Positions 1-5,442 of a stretch of 5,809 nucleotides of DNA are shown here, in pieces. Every line of letters starts with the position of its first letter. The stretch's first letter is position 1. Below the pieces are notes generated by a model. The model worked only from the letters and a program-made list of their open reading frames with translations. It was not told where the DNA came from and did no database searches. Position numbers and translations under genes: made by a program. The stretch is from positions 10,011 through 15,819 of the forward strand of contig PLKY01000168.1 of the NCBI GenBank assembly GCA_003140785.1. The letters run 5' to 3'. This DNA comes from Acidobacteriaceae bacterium. Lineage in GTDB: Bacteria; Acidobacteriota; Terriglobia; Terriglobales; Acidobacteriaceae.

Positions 1-822
1 GGCGAGAAGGCGGGCAAGATCAAACCGGGGAAGACGGTATTAATCGAAGCGACCAGCGGGAACACTGGCATCGCTCTGGCGTTCGTTGCCGCCGTCAAGG
101 GTTACAGGCTGATCATCACCATGCCCGAAACTTCGAGCCTTGAGCGGCGAGTGCTGCTGTTGGCTTTCGGCGCCGAGATCCTGCTGACTCCCGGCCTCAA
201 CGGCATGAAAGGCGCCATTGCCAAAGCTGAAGAAGTCCTCGCCGAAACGCCAAACGGATTTATCGTCCAGCAGTTTGACAACCCAGCCAATCCAGCCATC
301 CACTACGCCACTACAGGGCCAGAGATTTGGGAGGATACTGACGGCAAGGTAGATATTCTTGTCTCCGGTGTAGGCACCGGCGGCACAATTACCGGGGCTT
401 CAAAGTACATTAAGGAGCGTAAGCCAGAGTTCAGGGCCGTTGCCGTTGAGCCCAGCGACAGTGCTGTGCTTTCGGGCGGCAAACCCGGAGCGCACAAGAT
501 TCAAGGTTTGGGTGGAGGCTTTATTCCAAATGTGCTCGATACCAGTCTGTACGATGAGGTAATCCAGGTGACCAACGACGAGGCGATCGAAATGGCGCGT
601 CGGCTCCCACTTGAGGAGGGGCTGTTTGTAGGCATCTCCTCTGGAGCGGCAGTGGTAGCCGCACTCAAAGTCGCCGCCCGTCCTGATAACGCAAACAAAA
701 TGATTGTGGTGGTTCTTCCGGACTTCGGCGAGCGCTATTTGTCGAGCGTGTTATTCGAGTCGCTGCGTCAGGAAGCGCTGCATTTGTCCGTCGAACCAAT
801 TTCGCAGTCGACAGCTGTGTAG
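1..822 (+). CDS. cysK: Cysteine synthase A / O-acetylserine sulfhydrylase, 5' truncated by the window edge
   Basis: This PLP enzyme makes L-cysteine from O-acetylserine and sulfide in the cytoplasm. The frame is open from base 1 and ends at TAG 820-822, giving 273 residues. CysK proteins are usually about 310-325 residues, so some 40-55 N-terminal residues, including the PLP-binding lysine, lie outside the window. Visible family signatures, counted in window codons, are TSGNTG (18-23, substrate loop), MPETSSLERR (41-50), the PLP-phosphate loop GVGTGGT (about 123-129), HKIQGLGGGFIP (about 165-176), GISSGAA (211-217) and LPDFGERYLS near the C-terminus. Nothing looks damaged. Cystathionine beta-synthase-type or CysM paralogues are possible, but MPET, HKIQG and GERYLS fit CysK best. 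The next gene starts about 125 bases downstream behind its own operator, so it is probably a separate transcription unit. No clear terminator is seen after the stop. Confidence 0.95.
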   Translation, partial: GEKAGKIKPGKTVLIEATSGNTGIALAFVAAVKGYRLIITMPETSSLERRVLLLAFGAEILLTPGLNGMKGAIAKAEEVLAETPNGFIVQQFDNPANPAIHYATTGPEIWEDTDGKVDILVSGVGTGGTITGASKYIKERKPEFRAVAVEPSDSAVLSGGKPGAHKIQGLGGGFIPNVLDTSLYDEVIQVTNDEAIEMARRLPLEEGLFVGISSGAAVVAALKVAARPDNANKMIVVVLPDFGERYLSSVLFESLRQEALHLSVEPISQSTAV

Positions 823-912
823 GAAAGACATCCAACCCTCCCTAAGAGATTGCCGGATAGCTCCTCTCGAAGGATGCGCATTCATTTGCGTCGTTGCTGA
901 CGTAATCATGTT

Positions 913-929
913 ACATCGTGATACGATAT
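913..929. promoter_or_regulatory. Operator-like palindrome upstream of the first MarR-ClC module
   Basis: The 17-mer ACATCGTGATACGATAT is an imperfect inverted repeat: six of eight position pairs match around a central base, with a core of ATCGT-N3-ACGAT. It matches the 17-mer at 3864-3880 at 14 of 17 positions, and that second site also stands just upstream of a MarR gene. MarR dimers usually bind palindromes of 16-20 bp in their own promoters, so autoregulation is the natural inference. The site ends 18 bases before the chosen ATG at 948. No convincing -35/-10 pair can be named, although TACGAT (922-927) inside the palindrome could serve as a weak -10. Confidence 0.7.
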
Positions 930-947
930 GAGTATCAGGTATCGCTA

Positions 948-1451
948 ATGATTCCCAGCGGCCAAGAAGTTTTCGCTAGACCACACTGCAGAGAGATTTC
1001 GGCTGCGGGATACCGGCAGCTTGCAGAGTTCCGCTATCGTATTCGCCAATTCCTGCACTTAAGCGAAGAAGCTGCTCGGTCGAAGGGCATCGAACCCCAG
1101 CAACACCAAGTCCTCCTGGCCATAAAAGGATTGCCCGAGGGAAGCCGTCCCACAGTCAGGACGCTTTCGGAAAGACTCTGCCTGCGTCATCACAGCACGG
1201 TAGAACTCATTGACCGCCTCGTCGAGCAGGGAGCGGTAGCGCGCCGGCACAGCGTCCAGGATCGCCGTGAAGTGCTTATCGAATTAACCCCACACGGTGA
1301 AGAATTACTGCATCAGCTCTCCATTCTGCTCTGGCAAGAGTTGAGAGTTTCAGGTCCTGCTCTCTCTGAATCGCTTTTGACCGTATTGGCTCACTCGGCC
1401 GGGCGGGAAAGGAGTCAGCATGGGTCAGCAGACACAAACCAAACGGCATAA
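948..1451 (+). CDS. MarR-family winged-helix transcriptional regulator (module 1)
   Basis: This is a 167-residue predicted DNA-binding repressor of the MarR family. MarR proteins act as dimers and usually leave the operator when a small ligand or oxidant binds. A helical N-terminal dimerisation part is followed by LAEFRYRIRQFL (25-36), PQQHQ (50-54), the helix-turn-helix with recognition helix near HHSTVELIDRLVEQG (81-95), and a wing containing the DRREVLIELT pattern (105-114). ATG 948 was chosen because AGG (937-939) lies 8 bases upstream. An in-frame GTG at 918 would add ten residues but sits inside the palindrome 913-929, so it is less likely. The gene overlaps the following ClC gene by 32 bases, which implies co-transcription. 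The inducer is unknown; the ClC partner hints at an ion or pH signal. A paralogue lies at 3885-4340, about 40% identical by eye. Confidence 0.88.
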   Translation: MIPSGQEVFARPHCREISAAGYRQLAEFRYRIRQFLHLSEEAARSKGIEPQQHQVLLAIKGLPEGSRPTVRTLSERLCLRHHSTVELIDRLVEQGAVARRHSVQDRREVLIELTPHGEELLHQLSILLWQELRVSGPALSESLLTVLAHSAGRERSQHGSADTNQTA

Positions 1452-3252
1452 ATCTACCTTGAAGGACCTCGGCGACTTTACGACGACTATCCGCGTTGTT
1501 CCAATTACGTTGATGGCGATCGTTCTCGGCGCGATTGGTGCGTACATTGCGTGGTTTTTGCTCAAACTGATTGACTTTTTCACAAATGTTTTCTACTACC
1601 ACAGGCTTAGCACTGCGTTTGCTTCGCCCGTCGGCAACCATCTCGGCATCTATGCAATTGCTGTTCCTGTCGTCGGGGCGTTAATTGTCGGGCTCATGGC
1701 ACGCTATGGATCCGAGCAGATCCGGGGACACGGCATCCCCGAAGCAATCGAATCGATTCTTATGAACGGCAGTCGCATCCGCCCGCGGTTGGCCATCCTG
1801 AAGCCACTCTCGGCGGCAATCTCCATAGGTTCCGGAGGCCCATTCGGTGCTGAGGGGCCGATCATTATGACCGGCGGGGCTTTCGGGTCTATCTTGGCTC
1901 AGTTCTTCCACTTCACAAGCATGGAACGTCGCACGTTGCTTGTTGCGGGAGCAGCAGCCGGCATGTCGGCGACGTTTGCGGCTCCGCTATCTGCAGTCTT
2001 GATTGCTGTCGAGCTTTTATTGTTTGAATGGAAGCCTCGCAGTGCCATTCCCGTGGCCTTGGCGAGCGCAACAGCCTGCGCCGTAAGGCGATACTTGCTG
2101 GGATTGGGGCCGCTATTCCCGGTTCCTGCTCACCCGGTCTACATAGGTCCGGTGGGACTTGGCGGTTGCATCATTGCTGGGCTTGCAGCAGGGGCTCTCT
2201 CGGCTCTCCTGACCCTCGGTGTCTACGCCGCGGAAGATCTTTTCAAACGGCTGCCAATCCATTGGATGTGGTGGCCTGCGATCGGAGGAGTGTTCGTGGG
2301 GTTGGGAGGACTCGTCTTCCCTGAGGCCCTCGGGGTGGGATATGACACCATCGGGAAGCTTCTGCAGGGAAATGTTCCGCTTAGTATCTTTGCGGGTGTT
2401 CTGTTAGTGAAATCCGCTATCTGGATGATTTCGCTTGGTTCCGGAACTTCGGGTGGCGTTCTTGCGCCTTTGTTGATGATGGGAGCGGCGCTAGGGGGCA
2501 TTGAAAGCTTATTTCTCCCTCATTTCGGCCTGGGGTTCTGGCCGCTTGTCAGCATGGGCGCGATTCTCGGCGGCACGATGCGTTCGCCCTTTACAGGCAT
2601 CGTCTTCGCGATTGAGTTGACTCATGACCTGAACATGCTGCTACCGCTCCTAGTCGCCTGTTTCCTCGCTCATGCTTTTACGGTGCTTACCCTTAAACGT
2701 TCCATTCTCACCGAGAAGATCTCACGTCGCGGTTATCACTTGAGCCGCGAATACGGACTTGATCCGCTCGAAATCTTATTCGTGAGGGAAGTGATGCGTA
2801 CGAACATAGTTGCCCTACCTTACGACGGAACTCTTCAGGAAGCGCAAGAACTCGTTCACCATGATCGCCGTCCACGAGGCCAATTTCTCTTCCCTGTGGT
2901 CGACTCCGAAAGAGGATTGCGCGGAGCGGTCACTCGAAAGCAGCTACTGGAGGCCTTCGAGGAAAAACGTGGCCACGAACGGTCAACAAGGATTTCGGAT
3001 ATTGCAGCTCTCGAGCCGCTAGTAGCTTTTGCCGACGAGCCTCTCGGTGTCGTCGTGCGGCGAATGGCCGAGTCGGGATTGACCCGTTTTCCGGTTCTGG
3101 ATCCACTGGACCGACGGCTTGTCGGCATGATCTCGCTCAACGATTTGCTCGGCGCACGAATTCAGAATCTTGAAGACGAGCGGGCTCGCGAGAGAGTGCT
3201 GCGGATTCGCATGCCTTCCGGGTATAAAGCAAGACCCCCGACAGCCCCATAG
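1420..3252 (+). CDS. ClC-family chloride channel/transporter with tandem C-terminal CBS domains
   Basis: This is a 610-residue inner-membrane protein of the ClC family, whose members move chloride or related anions as channels or as H+/anion exchangers. Residues 1-25 look cytosolic and about 26-425 are a multi-helix membrane domain. Visible motifs are GHGIPE (103-108, the GSGIP loop), GSGGPFGAEGP (137-147), with E145 as the gating glutamate, FAAPLSAVLIAVE (186-198), and GSGTSGGVLAP (340-350). Two CBS domains follow, at about 457-512 and 525-580; such domains often bind adenine nucleotides and tune gating. By hand alignment to E. coli ClcA, the internal proton glutamate (E203) is replaced by Leu199, which argues against a standard 2Cl-/H+ exchanger. 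ATG 1420 follows AAAGGAG (about 1407-1413) at good spacing. The 32-base overlap with the MarR gene implies one operon. The transported anion cannot be told from sequence alone. Confidence 0.93.
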   Translation: MGQQTQTKRHKSTLKDLGDFTTTIRVVPITLMAIVLGAIGAYIAWFLLKLIDFFTNVFYYHRLSTAFASPVGNHLGIYAIAVPVVGALIVGLMARYGSEQIRGHGIPEAIESILMNGSRIRPRLAILKPLSAAISIGSGGPFGAEGPIIMTGGAFGSILAQFFHFTSMERRTLLVAGAAAGMSATFAAPLSAVLIAVELLLFEWKPRSAIPVALASATACAVRRYLLGLGPLFPVPAHPVYIGPVGLGGCIIAGLAAGALSALLTLGVYAAEDLFKRLPIHWMWWPAIGGVFVGLGGLVFPEALGVGYDTIGKLLQGNVPLSIFAGVLLVKSAIWMISLGSGTSGGVLAPLLMMGAALGGIESLFLPHFGLGFWPLVSMGAILGGTMRSPFTGIVFAIELTHDLNMLLPLLVACFLAHAFTVLTLKRSILTEKISRRGYHLSREYGLDPLEILFVREVMRTNIVALPYDGTLQEAQELVHHDRRPRGQFLFPVVDSERGLRGAVTRKQLLEAFEEKRGHERSTRISDIAALEPLVAFADEPLGVVVRRMAESGLTRFPVLDPLDRRLVGMISLNDLLGARIQNLEDERARERVLRIRMPSGYKARPPTAP

Positions 3253-3342
3253 CGCTTTATGTGGAGACTTCGGGTCAAACCGGTGTATTACCCGCTTCAT
3301 TGAGTAGTGTGGCATCCAATGGCCCCAGATGGAGTGCAACCC

Positions 3343-3700
3343 ATGAATAAGATAAAACGCGCATACGATTCAGTCGACGTTGAAGACGGAATCCGCTTTC
3401 TCGTTGACCGATTGGCCAAGAGGCATCGGGAAGAACAAATTGAAGGCGGAAGCCTGGCTTAAGGATGTGGCTCCGATCACGGAATTGCGAAAGTGGTTTG
3501 GCCATGATCCAACCAAGTGGAGTGAATTCCGGAGCCGGTATGTCTCTGAACTCAAGACGAATCCGAATGGATGGCTGCCAATCGACGAAGCCGAGAAGAA
3601 GGGAGCGGTAACCCTGATCTACGACGCGATCGACGAAAAGCACAACAATGCGGCTGCTCTTCGCGAATTCTTGCAAACTCGTTTGACGAGCGCGAAATGA
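3343..3700 (+). pseudogene. DUF488-family gene interrupted by a frameshift
   Basis: ATG 3343, with GGAG at 3331-3334 eight bases upstream, opens a frame reading MNKIKRAYDSVDVEDGIR then FLVDR. This is the normal start of a DUF488 (YeaO-like) protein. At 3412-3414 the family motif VDRLWPRG breaks, and the next frame carries WPRGIGKNKLKAEAWLKD, ELRKWFGHDPTKW and DEKHNNAAALREFL up to TGA 3698-3700. Loss of two bases from a TTGTGG-like string would explain the change. Restored, the protein would be about 119 residues, near the usual family length. The first frame reaches a stop soon after the break. The downstream frame can only start at TTG 3380, which has no family support. The biochemical role of DUF488 is not established. 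A sequencing error is the main alternative to true decay. Confidence 0.85.
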
Positions 3701-3715
3701 ACAATACTAGATTCT

Positions 3716-3790
3716 GACGGGCGACAATCTTAAAGTTCGACCGGCGACAAACTAAATTCCCGAACGGAAAGAAAGCTTGACGTCCGACAA
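3716..3790 (+). repeat. Three short direct repeats, possible end of a lost insertion element
   Basis: The 12-mers GACGGGCGACAA (3716-3727), GACCGGCGACAA (3739-3750) and GACGTCCGACAA (3779-3790) share the pattern GAC-N3-CGACAA. Their starts are 23 and 40 bases apart, near whole numbers of helical turns. Multiple short subterminal repeats of this sort are known at IS21-family ends, where the transposase binds, but no transposase remains here. An alternative is a cluster of regulator sites. The repeats lie between the broken DUF488 gene and the second MarR gene, which fits a place of past rearrangement. Confidence 0.4.
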
Positions 3791-3863
3791 GATTCAATCG
3801 ACTCGCGGAGACATGAGATCAGATTCGCCATGGCCGAGCCAAGGGTAACTTGCGCCCAAATCA

Positions 3864-3880
3864 ATATCGTGTCACGATAT
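3864..3880. promoter_or_regulatory. Perfect operator palindrome upstream of the second MarR gene
   Basis: ATATCGTG-T-CACGATAT is a perfect 8-bp inverted repeat around one central base. It matches the site at 913-929 at 14 of 17 positions. It ends only four bases before the ATG at 3885, so no Shine-Dalgarno sequence fits between them. A weak promoter may overlap it: TTGCGC (3850-3855), a 17-base spacer, then CACGAT (3873-3878). In that case the transcript would start almost at the ATG and be nearly leaderless, and a bound repressor would cover the -10 region. Confidence 0.78.
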
Positions 3881-3884
3881 ATGT

Positions 3885-4340
3885 ATGGATAATCAACCCG
3901 CGACATCTGGTCCGGACTTACTTCTCAAGAAATTAGCTGAGTTTCGTTACGAATTGCGCCGCTTTCTGCTCTTCAGCGAATGCGCTGCTCTGGAAGCAGG
4001 ATTGCAGCCCCAGCAGCATCAACTTCTTCTCCAGGTGGCTGGCGCACCCGAGAATACGGCTGTGACAATTTCGTACGCCGCCGAGCGGTTAGCGCTGAAA
4101 CACAACAGTACCGTAGAACTTGTAGACCGCTCAGAGCGCGAAGGACTGTTGGAACGTAGGGCTGATACGGATGACAAGAGGCGAGCGATTTTGTGTGTTA
4201 CTCGCAAGGGCAGATTGGTTCTTGGCCGGCTTGCCGGCGACCATGCAAAGGAATTGAATGAGCTGGCGCCTCGGCTGACAAAGGCGTTGAAGCACATCTC
4301 CTTCGATGCGCACAGATCAAACTTCGCGGAGGTTCGATGA
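3885..4340 (+). CDS. MarR-family winged-helix transcriptional regulator (module 2, paralogue)
   Basis: This 151-residue predicted MarR repressor is closely related to the protein at 948-1451. Shared blocks are LAEFRY (17-22), QPQQHQLLL (41-49), the recognition-helix region KHNSTVELVDR (72-82), and a wing with the DDKRRAILCVT pattern (96-106). A serine stands at residue 83 where many MarR proteins have leucine (VDRSEREG). ATG 3885 is the only sensible start, because the ATG at 3881 reaches a stop after three codons. No ribosome site is visible, since the operator palindrome ends four bases upstream. The stop overlaps the next start by four bases (ATGA), so translation of the truncated ClC frame would be coupled. 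The reading frame is intact although its transporter partner is lost, so it may still act on its own operator and the first module's. The ligand is unknown. Confidence 0.87.
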   Translation: MDNQPATSGPDLLLKKLAEFRYELRRFLLFSECAALEAGLQPQQHQLLLQVAGAPENTAVTISYAAERLALKHNSTVELVDRSEREGLLERRADTDDKRRAILCVTRKGRLVLGRLAGDHAKELNELAPRLTKALKHISFDAHRSNFAEVR

Positions 4341-4528
4341 GGTCTCGACCGTCCGCGTTACGCGACTTCACTGTGGATCGACGAGTATGGCTGCTGACAG
4401 CTGTGGCGCTGTTTATCGGCGCAGGGGCAGCAGGTTTGGCTGTGCTCTTATTGAGAGCCATCGCGCTGGCGACGAACCTGTTCTACTACCATCGTTTGAG
4501 TTTGACCTTGGAATATACGATCGCTTAA
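4337..4528 (+). pseudogene. Truncated remnant of a second ClC-family transporter gene
   Basis: ATG 4337 overlaps the MarR stop as ATGA, with GCGGAGG just upstream. The 63-codon product matches only the N-terminus of the ClC protein at 1420-3252. RDF (9-11), a first transmembrane helix at about 16-40, and NLFYYHRLS (47-55) line up with GDF, the first helix and NVFYYHRLS (56-64) there. Homology then ends, and TAA follows at 4526-4528. About nine tenths of the channel, all selectivity motifs and the CBS domains are missing. The next frame holds LGIYD, reminiscent of LGIYA in the intact paralogue, so an internal deletion plus frameshift just after HRLS is possible, followed by complete loss of homology. 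A functional single-helix peptide cannot be excluded but is less likely. Confidence 0.82.
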
Positions 4529-4597
4529 ACTATTAACGATTTTGGGCAACAACATACTTCGCTCATCATGGCAGAAAAGGAAGAAGATGCAAGGGGG

Positions 4598-4807
4598 CTA
4601 ATCTAAACGGTCCTTCTTCCGAACACCGTGAATAATGCAGGTTCCCACGCCATATGCGAAAGTTCCGTGCTCACCCTCACAGAAACCCCTTCCGCATTTA
4701 TTGCAATACCGCTTCGTCTCGCGCTTACGCCGGAAGACAGTCTCGCAAATCCAGCAATTAACCCACTTCCCCGCCTCGATCTTTTCTTTATCGGTCTGTG
4801 TCGGCAT
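4598..4807 (-). CDS. Small cysteine-rich protein with eight putative zinc ligands
   Basis: This is a 69-residue protein. ATG at 4807-4805 is preferred over in-frame starts further upstream because AGGAG (4821-4817) stands nine bases before it. The stop is at 4600-4598. Candidate metal ligands come in pairs: C18-x2-C21, C35-x2-C38, C43-x3-H47 and C57-x2-H60. That is enough for two zinc ions, in a layout like a treble-clef or cross-brace finger. The stretch FRRKRETKRYCNKCGRGFC is rich in Arg/Lys, so nucleic-acid or protein binding is conceivable. I do not recognise the family. No signal peptide or membrane segment is visible. The gene points toward the ClC remnant and is divergent from the gene at 4940. 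Function is unknown; the zinc-binding idea is an inference from spacing alone. Confidence 0.68.
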   Translation of the reverse strand: MPTQTDKEKIEAGKWVNCWICETVFRRKRETKRYCNKCGRGFCEGEHGTFAYGVGTCIIHGVRKKDRLD

Positions 4808-4829
4808 CCTTCTACTCTCCTGACTTGGC

Positions 4830-4835
4830 AGTATA
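4830..4835 (-). promoter_or_regulatory. Possible -10 element for the small zinc-ligand gene
   Basis: On the minus strand TATACT (five of six matches to TATAAT) lies eight bases upstream of the AGGAG ribosome site, so the leader would be very short. No good -35 is seen at 16-18 bases, where the spacer and -35 run into the hairpin repeat. Confidence 0.35.
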
Positions 4836-4842
4836 CTGACCA

Positions 4843-4872
4843 CAAATAGAAAACCCGCCTGCCAGGGCGGGA
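4843..4872. repeat. Hairpin repeat copy 1 (terminator-like)
   Basis: CAAATAGAAAA precedes the stem CCCGCC (4854-4859) and GGCGGG (4866-4871), with TGCCAG between them. Read on the minus strand, the stem is followed by TTTTCTATTTG, a fair intrinsic-terminator tail; the plus-strand tail is poor. It lies between two divergent genes and upstream of both, which is unusual for a plain terminator. It matches 28 of 30 bases at 5674-5703, including the loop and the left flank, so the two copies share ancestry. Confidence 0.72.
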
Positions 4873-4939
4873 TTCTGCCGTTCTTTGAGATGTAATGAGA
4901 TGCGAATCTCTACGCCCATATTAGGGCAGGAGAGAATTT

Positions 4940-5170
4940 GTGTCTATTACATTGAACGTCCGCACCGAAGACCCTTTACTCGAAGGCTTATTAGCCTACC
5001 TTGAAACACACAGTCCGACTCCTCATCCCGAAGCTAAAATCTGGCTTCTTGAAAAGGCTATAAAGTGGCTTCGGGCTTCGCTTCACGTCGCCTACGATAG
5101 TCCGAGGGAGGAAATCTCGATCAACCTTTCAGTGGGTCGTGGTGACGATATTCCTTTATCGCCTCATTGA
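4940..5170 (+). CDS. Hypothetical 76-residue protein
   Basis: GTG 4940 has a good AGGAG (4928-4932) seven bases upstream, and TGA 5168-5170 closes the frame. The product begins MSITLNVRTEDPLLEGLLAYLE, a short strand followed by an amphipathic helix. A Pro/His-rich turn (HSPTPHPE), a second helix rich in Leu/Lys/Trp (about 33-50), and a polar tail that reads ISINLSVGRGDD follow. There is no signal peptide, membrane helix or catalytic motif. I do not recognise the family. It is a stand-alone gene, divergent from the zinc-ligand gene, and its last 50 bases overlap the 3' end of the convergent small gene at 5121-5258. The strong ribosome site is the main reason to believe it is real. Confidence 0.58.
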   Translation: MSITLNVRTEDPLLEGLLAYLETHSPTPHPEAKIWLLEKAIKWLRASLHVAYDSPREEISINLSVGRGDDIPLSPH

Positions 5171-5258
5171 AGGCTTTCTCCACTTCGGGGTAGGTCTTTT
5201 CCTTGCCAAGCAGTTTGCAAATCATCAAGGCAGCGACAATCAAGGTCTCGGAATCCAT
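5121..5258 (-). CDS. Hypothetical 45-residue small protein
   Basis: On the minus strand ATG 5258-5256 is preceded by GGAGGG (5272-5267) at eight bases, the best ribosome site in this part of the window. TGA 5123-5121 ends the frame. The product starts MDSETLIVAALMICKLLG, continues with KEKTYPEVEKAFNEAIKEYR and ends HHDPLKG. It could form two helices: a hydrophobic one and a charged amphipathic one. The first helix contains an acidic residue and is short, so membrane insertion is uncertain. I do not recognise a family. It overlaps the plus-strand gene at 4940-5170 by 50 bases, tail to tail, so the two transcripts would be antisense at their 3' ends. Confidence 0.55.
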   Translation of the reverse strand: MDSETLIVAALMICKLLGKEKTYPEVEKAFNEAIKEYRHHDPLKG

Positions 5259-5278
5259 CGGTAGAACCCTCCGCGCTC

Positions 5279-5284
5279 ACTATA
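5279..5284 (-). promoter_or_regulatory. Possible -10 element for the 45-residue gene
   Basis: TATAGT (five of six matches to TATAAT) on the minus strand lies six bases upstream of the GGAGGG ribosome site. No convincing -35 is found 16-18 bases further upstream. The layout resembles that of the zinc-ligand gene. Confidence 0.3.
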
Positions 5285-5373
5285 CCTGCCGCCGCTTGCC
5301 TCGACCCGTGATGCGCGTATTTCTCGGGATTGCACCCGAATATCTAAAGTACCCCTTTCTGCCGAAAGTGTGA

Positions 5374-5402
5374 TTGACCTGAAGTAGCGCGAATTCTAAC
5401 AT
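5374..5402 (+). promoter_or_regulatory. Sigma-70-type promoter of the Flp pilin gene
   Basis: TTGACC (5374-5379, five of six matches to the -35 consensus) is followed by a 17-base spacer and TAACAT (5397-5402, four of six to the -10). Transcription would start near 5409 and give a leader of about 34 bases before the pilin start. Upstream, 5324-5339 contains a short hairpin (TCGGG, six-base loop, CCCGA) without a T tract. Nothing else is seen between 5285 and 5373. Confidence 0.55.
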
Positions 5403-5442
5403 TTAAGGGAAGATAACCGATCAGGCCGGAAAGAAGGCGCGA

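Noticed and set aside
918..947. GTG start that would extend the first MarR protein by ten residues
   Set aside because: It lies inside the palindrome and lacks a ribosome site, while ATG 948 has AGG at eight bases.
1276..1641. Minus-strand 121-codon open frame across the MarR-ClC junction
   Set aside because: It is antisense to two well-supported genes, has no family resemblance, and its composition is that of a shadow frame.
3271..3294. CGGGT ... ACCCG inverted repeat after the intact ClC gene as a terminator
   Set aside because: Five-base stem, 14-base loop and no T tract on either side.
3380..3412. TTG start giving a 106-residue DUF488 protein
   Set aside because: Its first 11 residues do not match the family, while the frame from ATG 3343 does. 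The TTG frame is an artefact of the frameshift.
3275..3676. Minus-strand 133-codon open frame opposite the DUF488 gene
   Set aside because: It is opposite a recognisable family domain, with no family match of its own.
4628..4849. Plus-strand open frames opposite the zinc-ligand gene
   Set aside because: The minus-strand frame has paired Cys/His spacing and a good ribosome site. The plus-strand frames have neither.
4897..4910. GAGAT-GCGA-ATCTC hairpin upstream of GTG 4940 as a regulatory element
   Set aside because: Short stem with no further copy in the window; not separable from chance.
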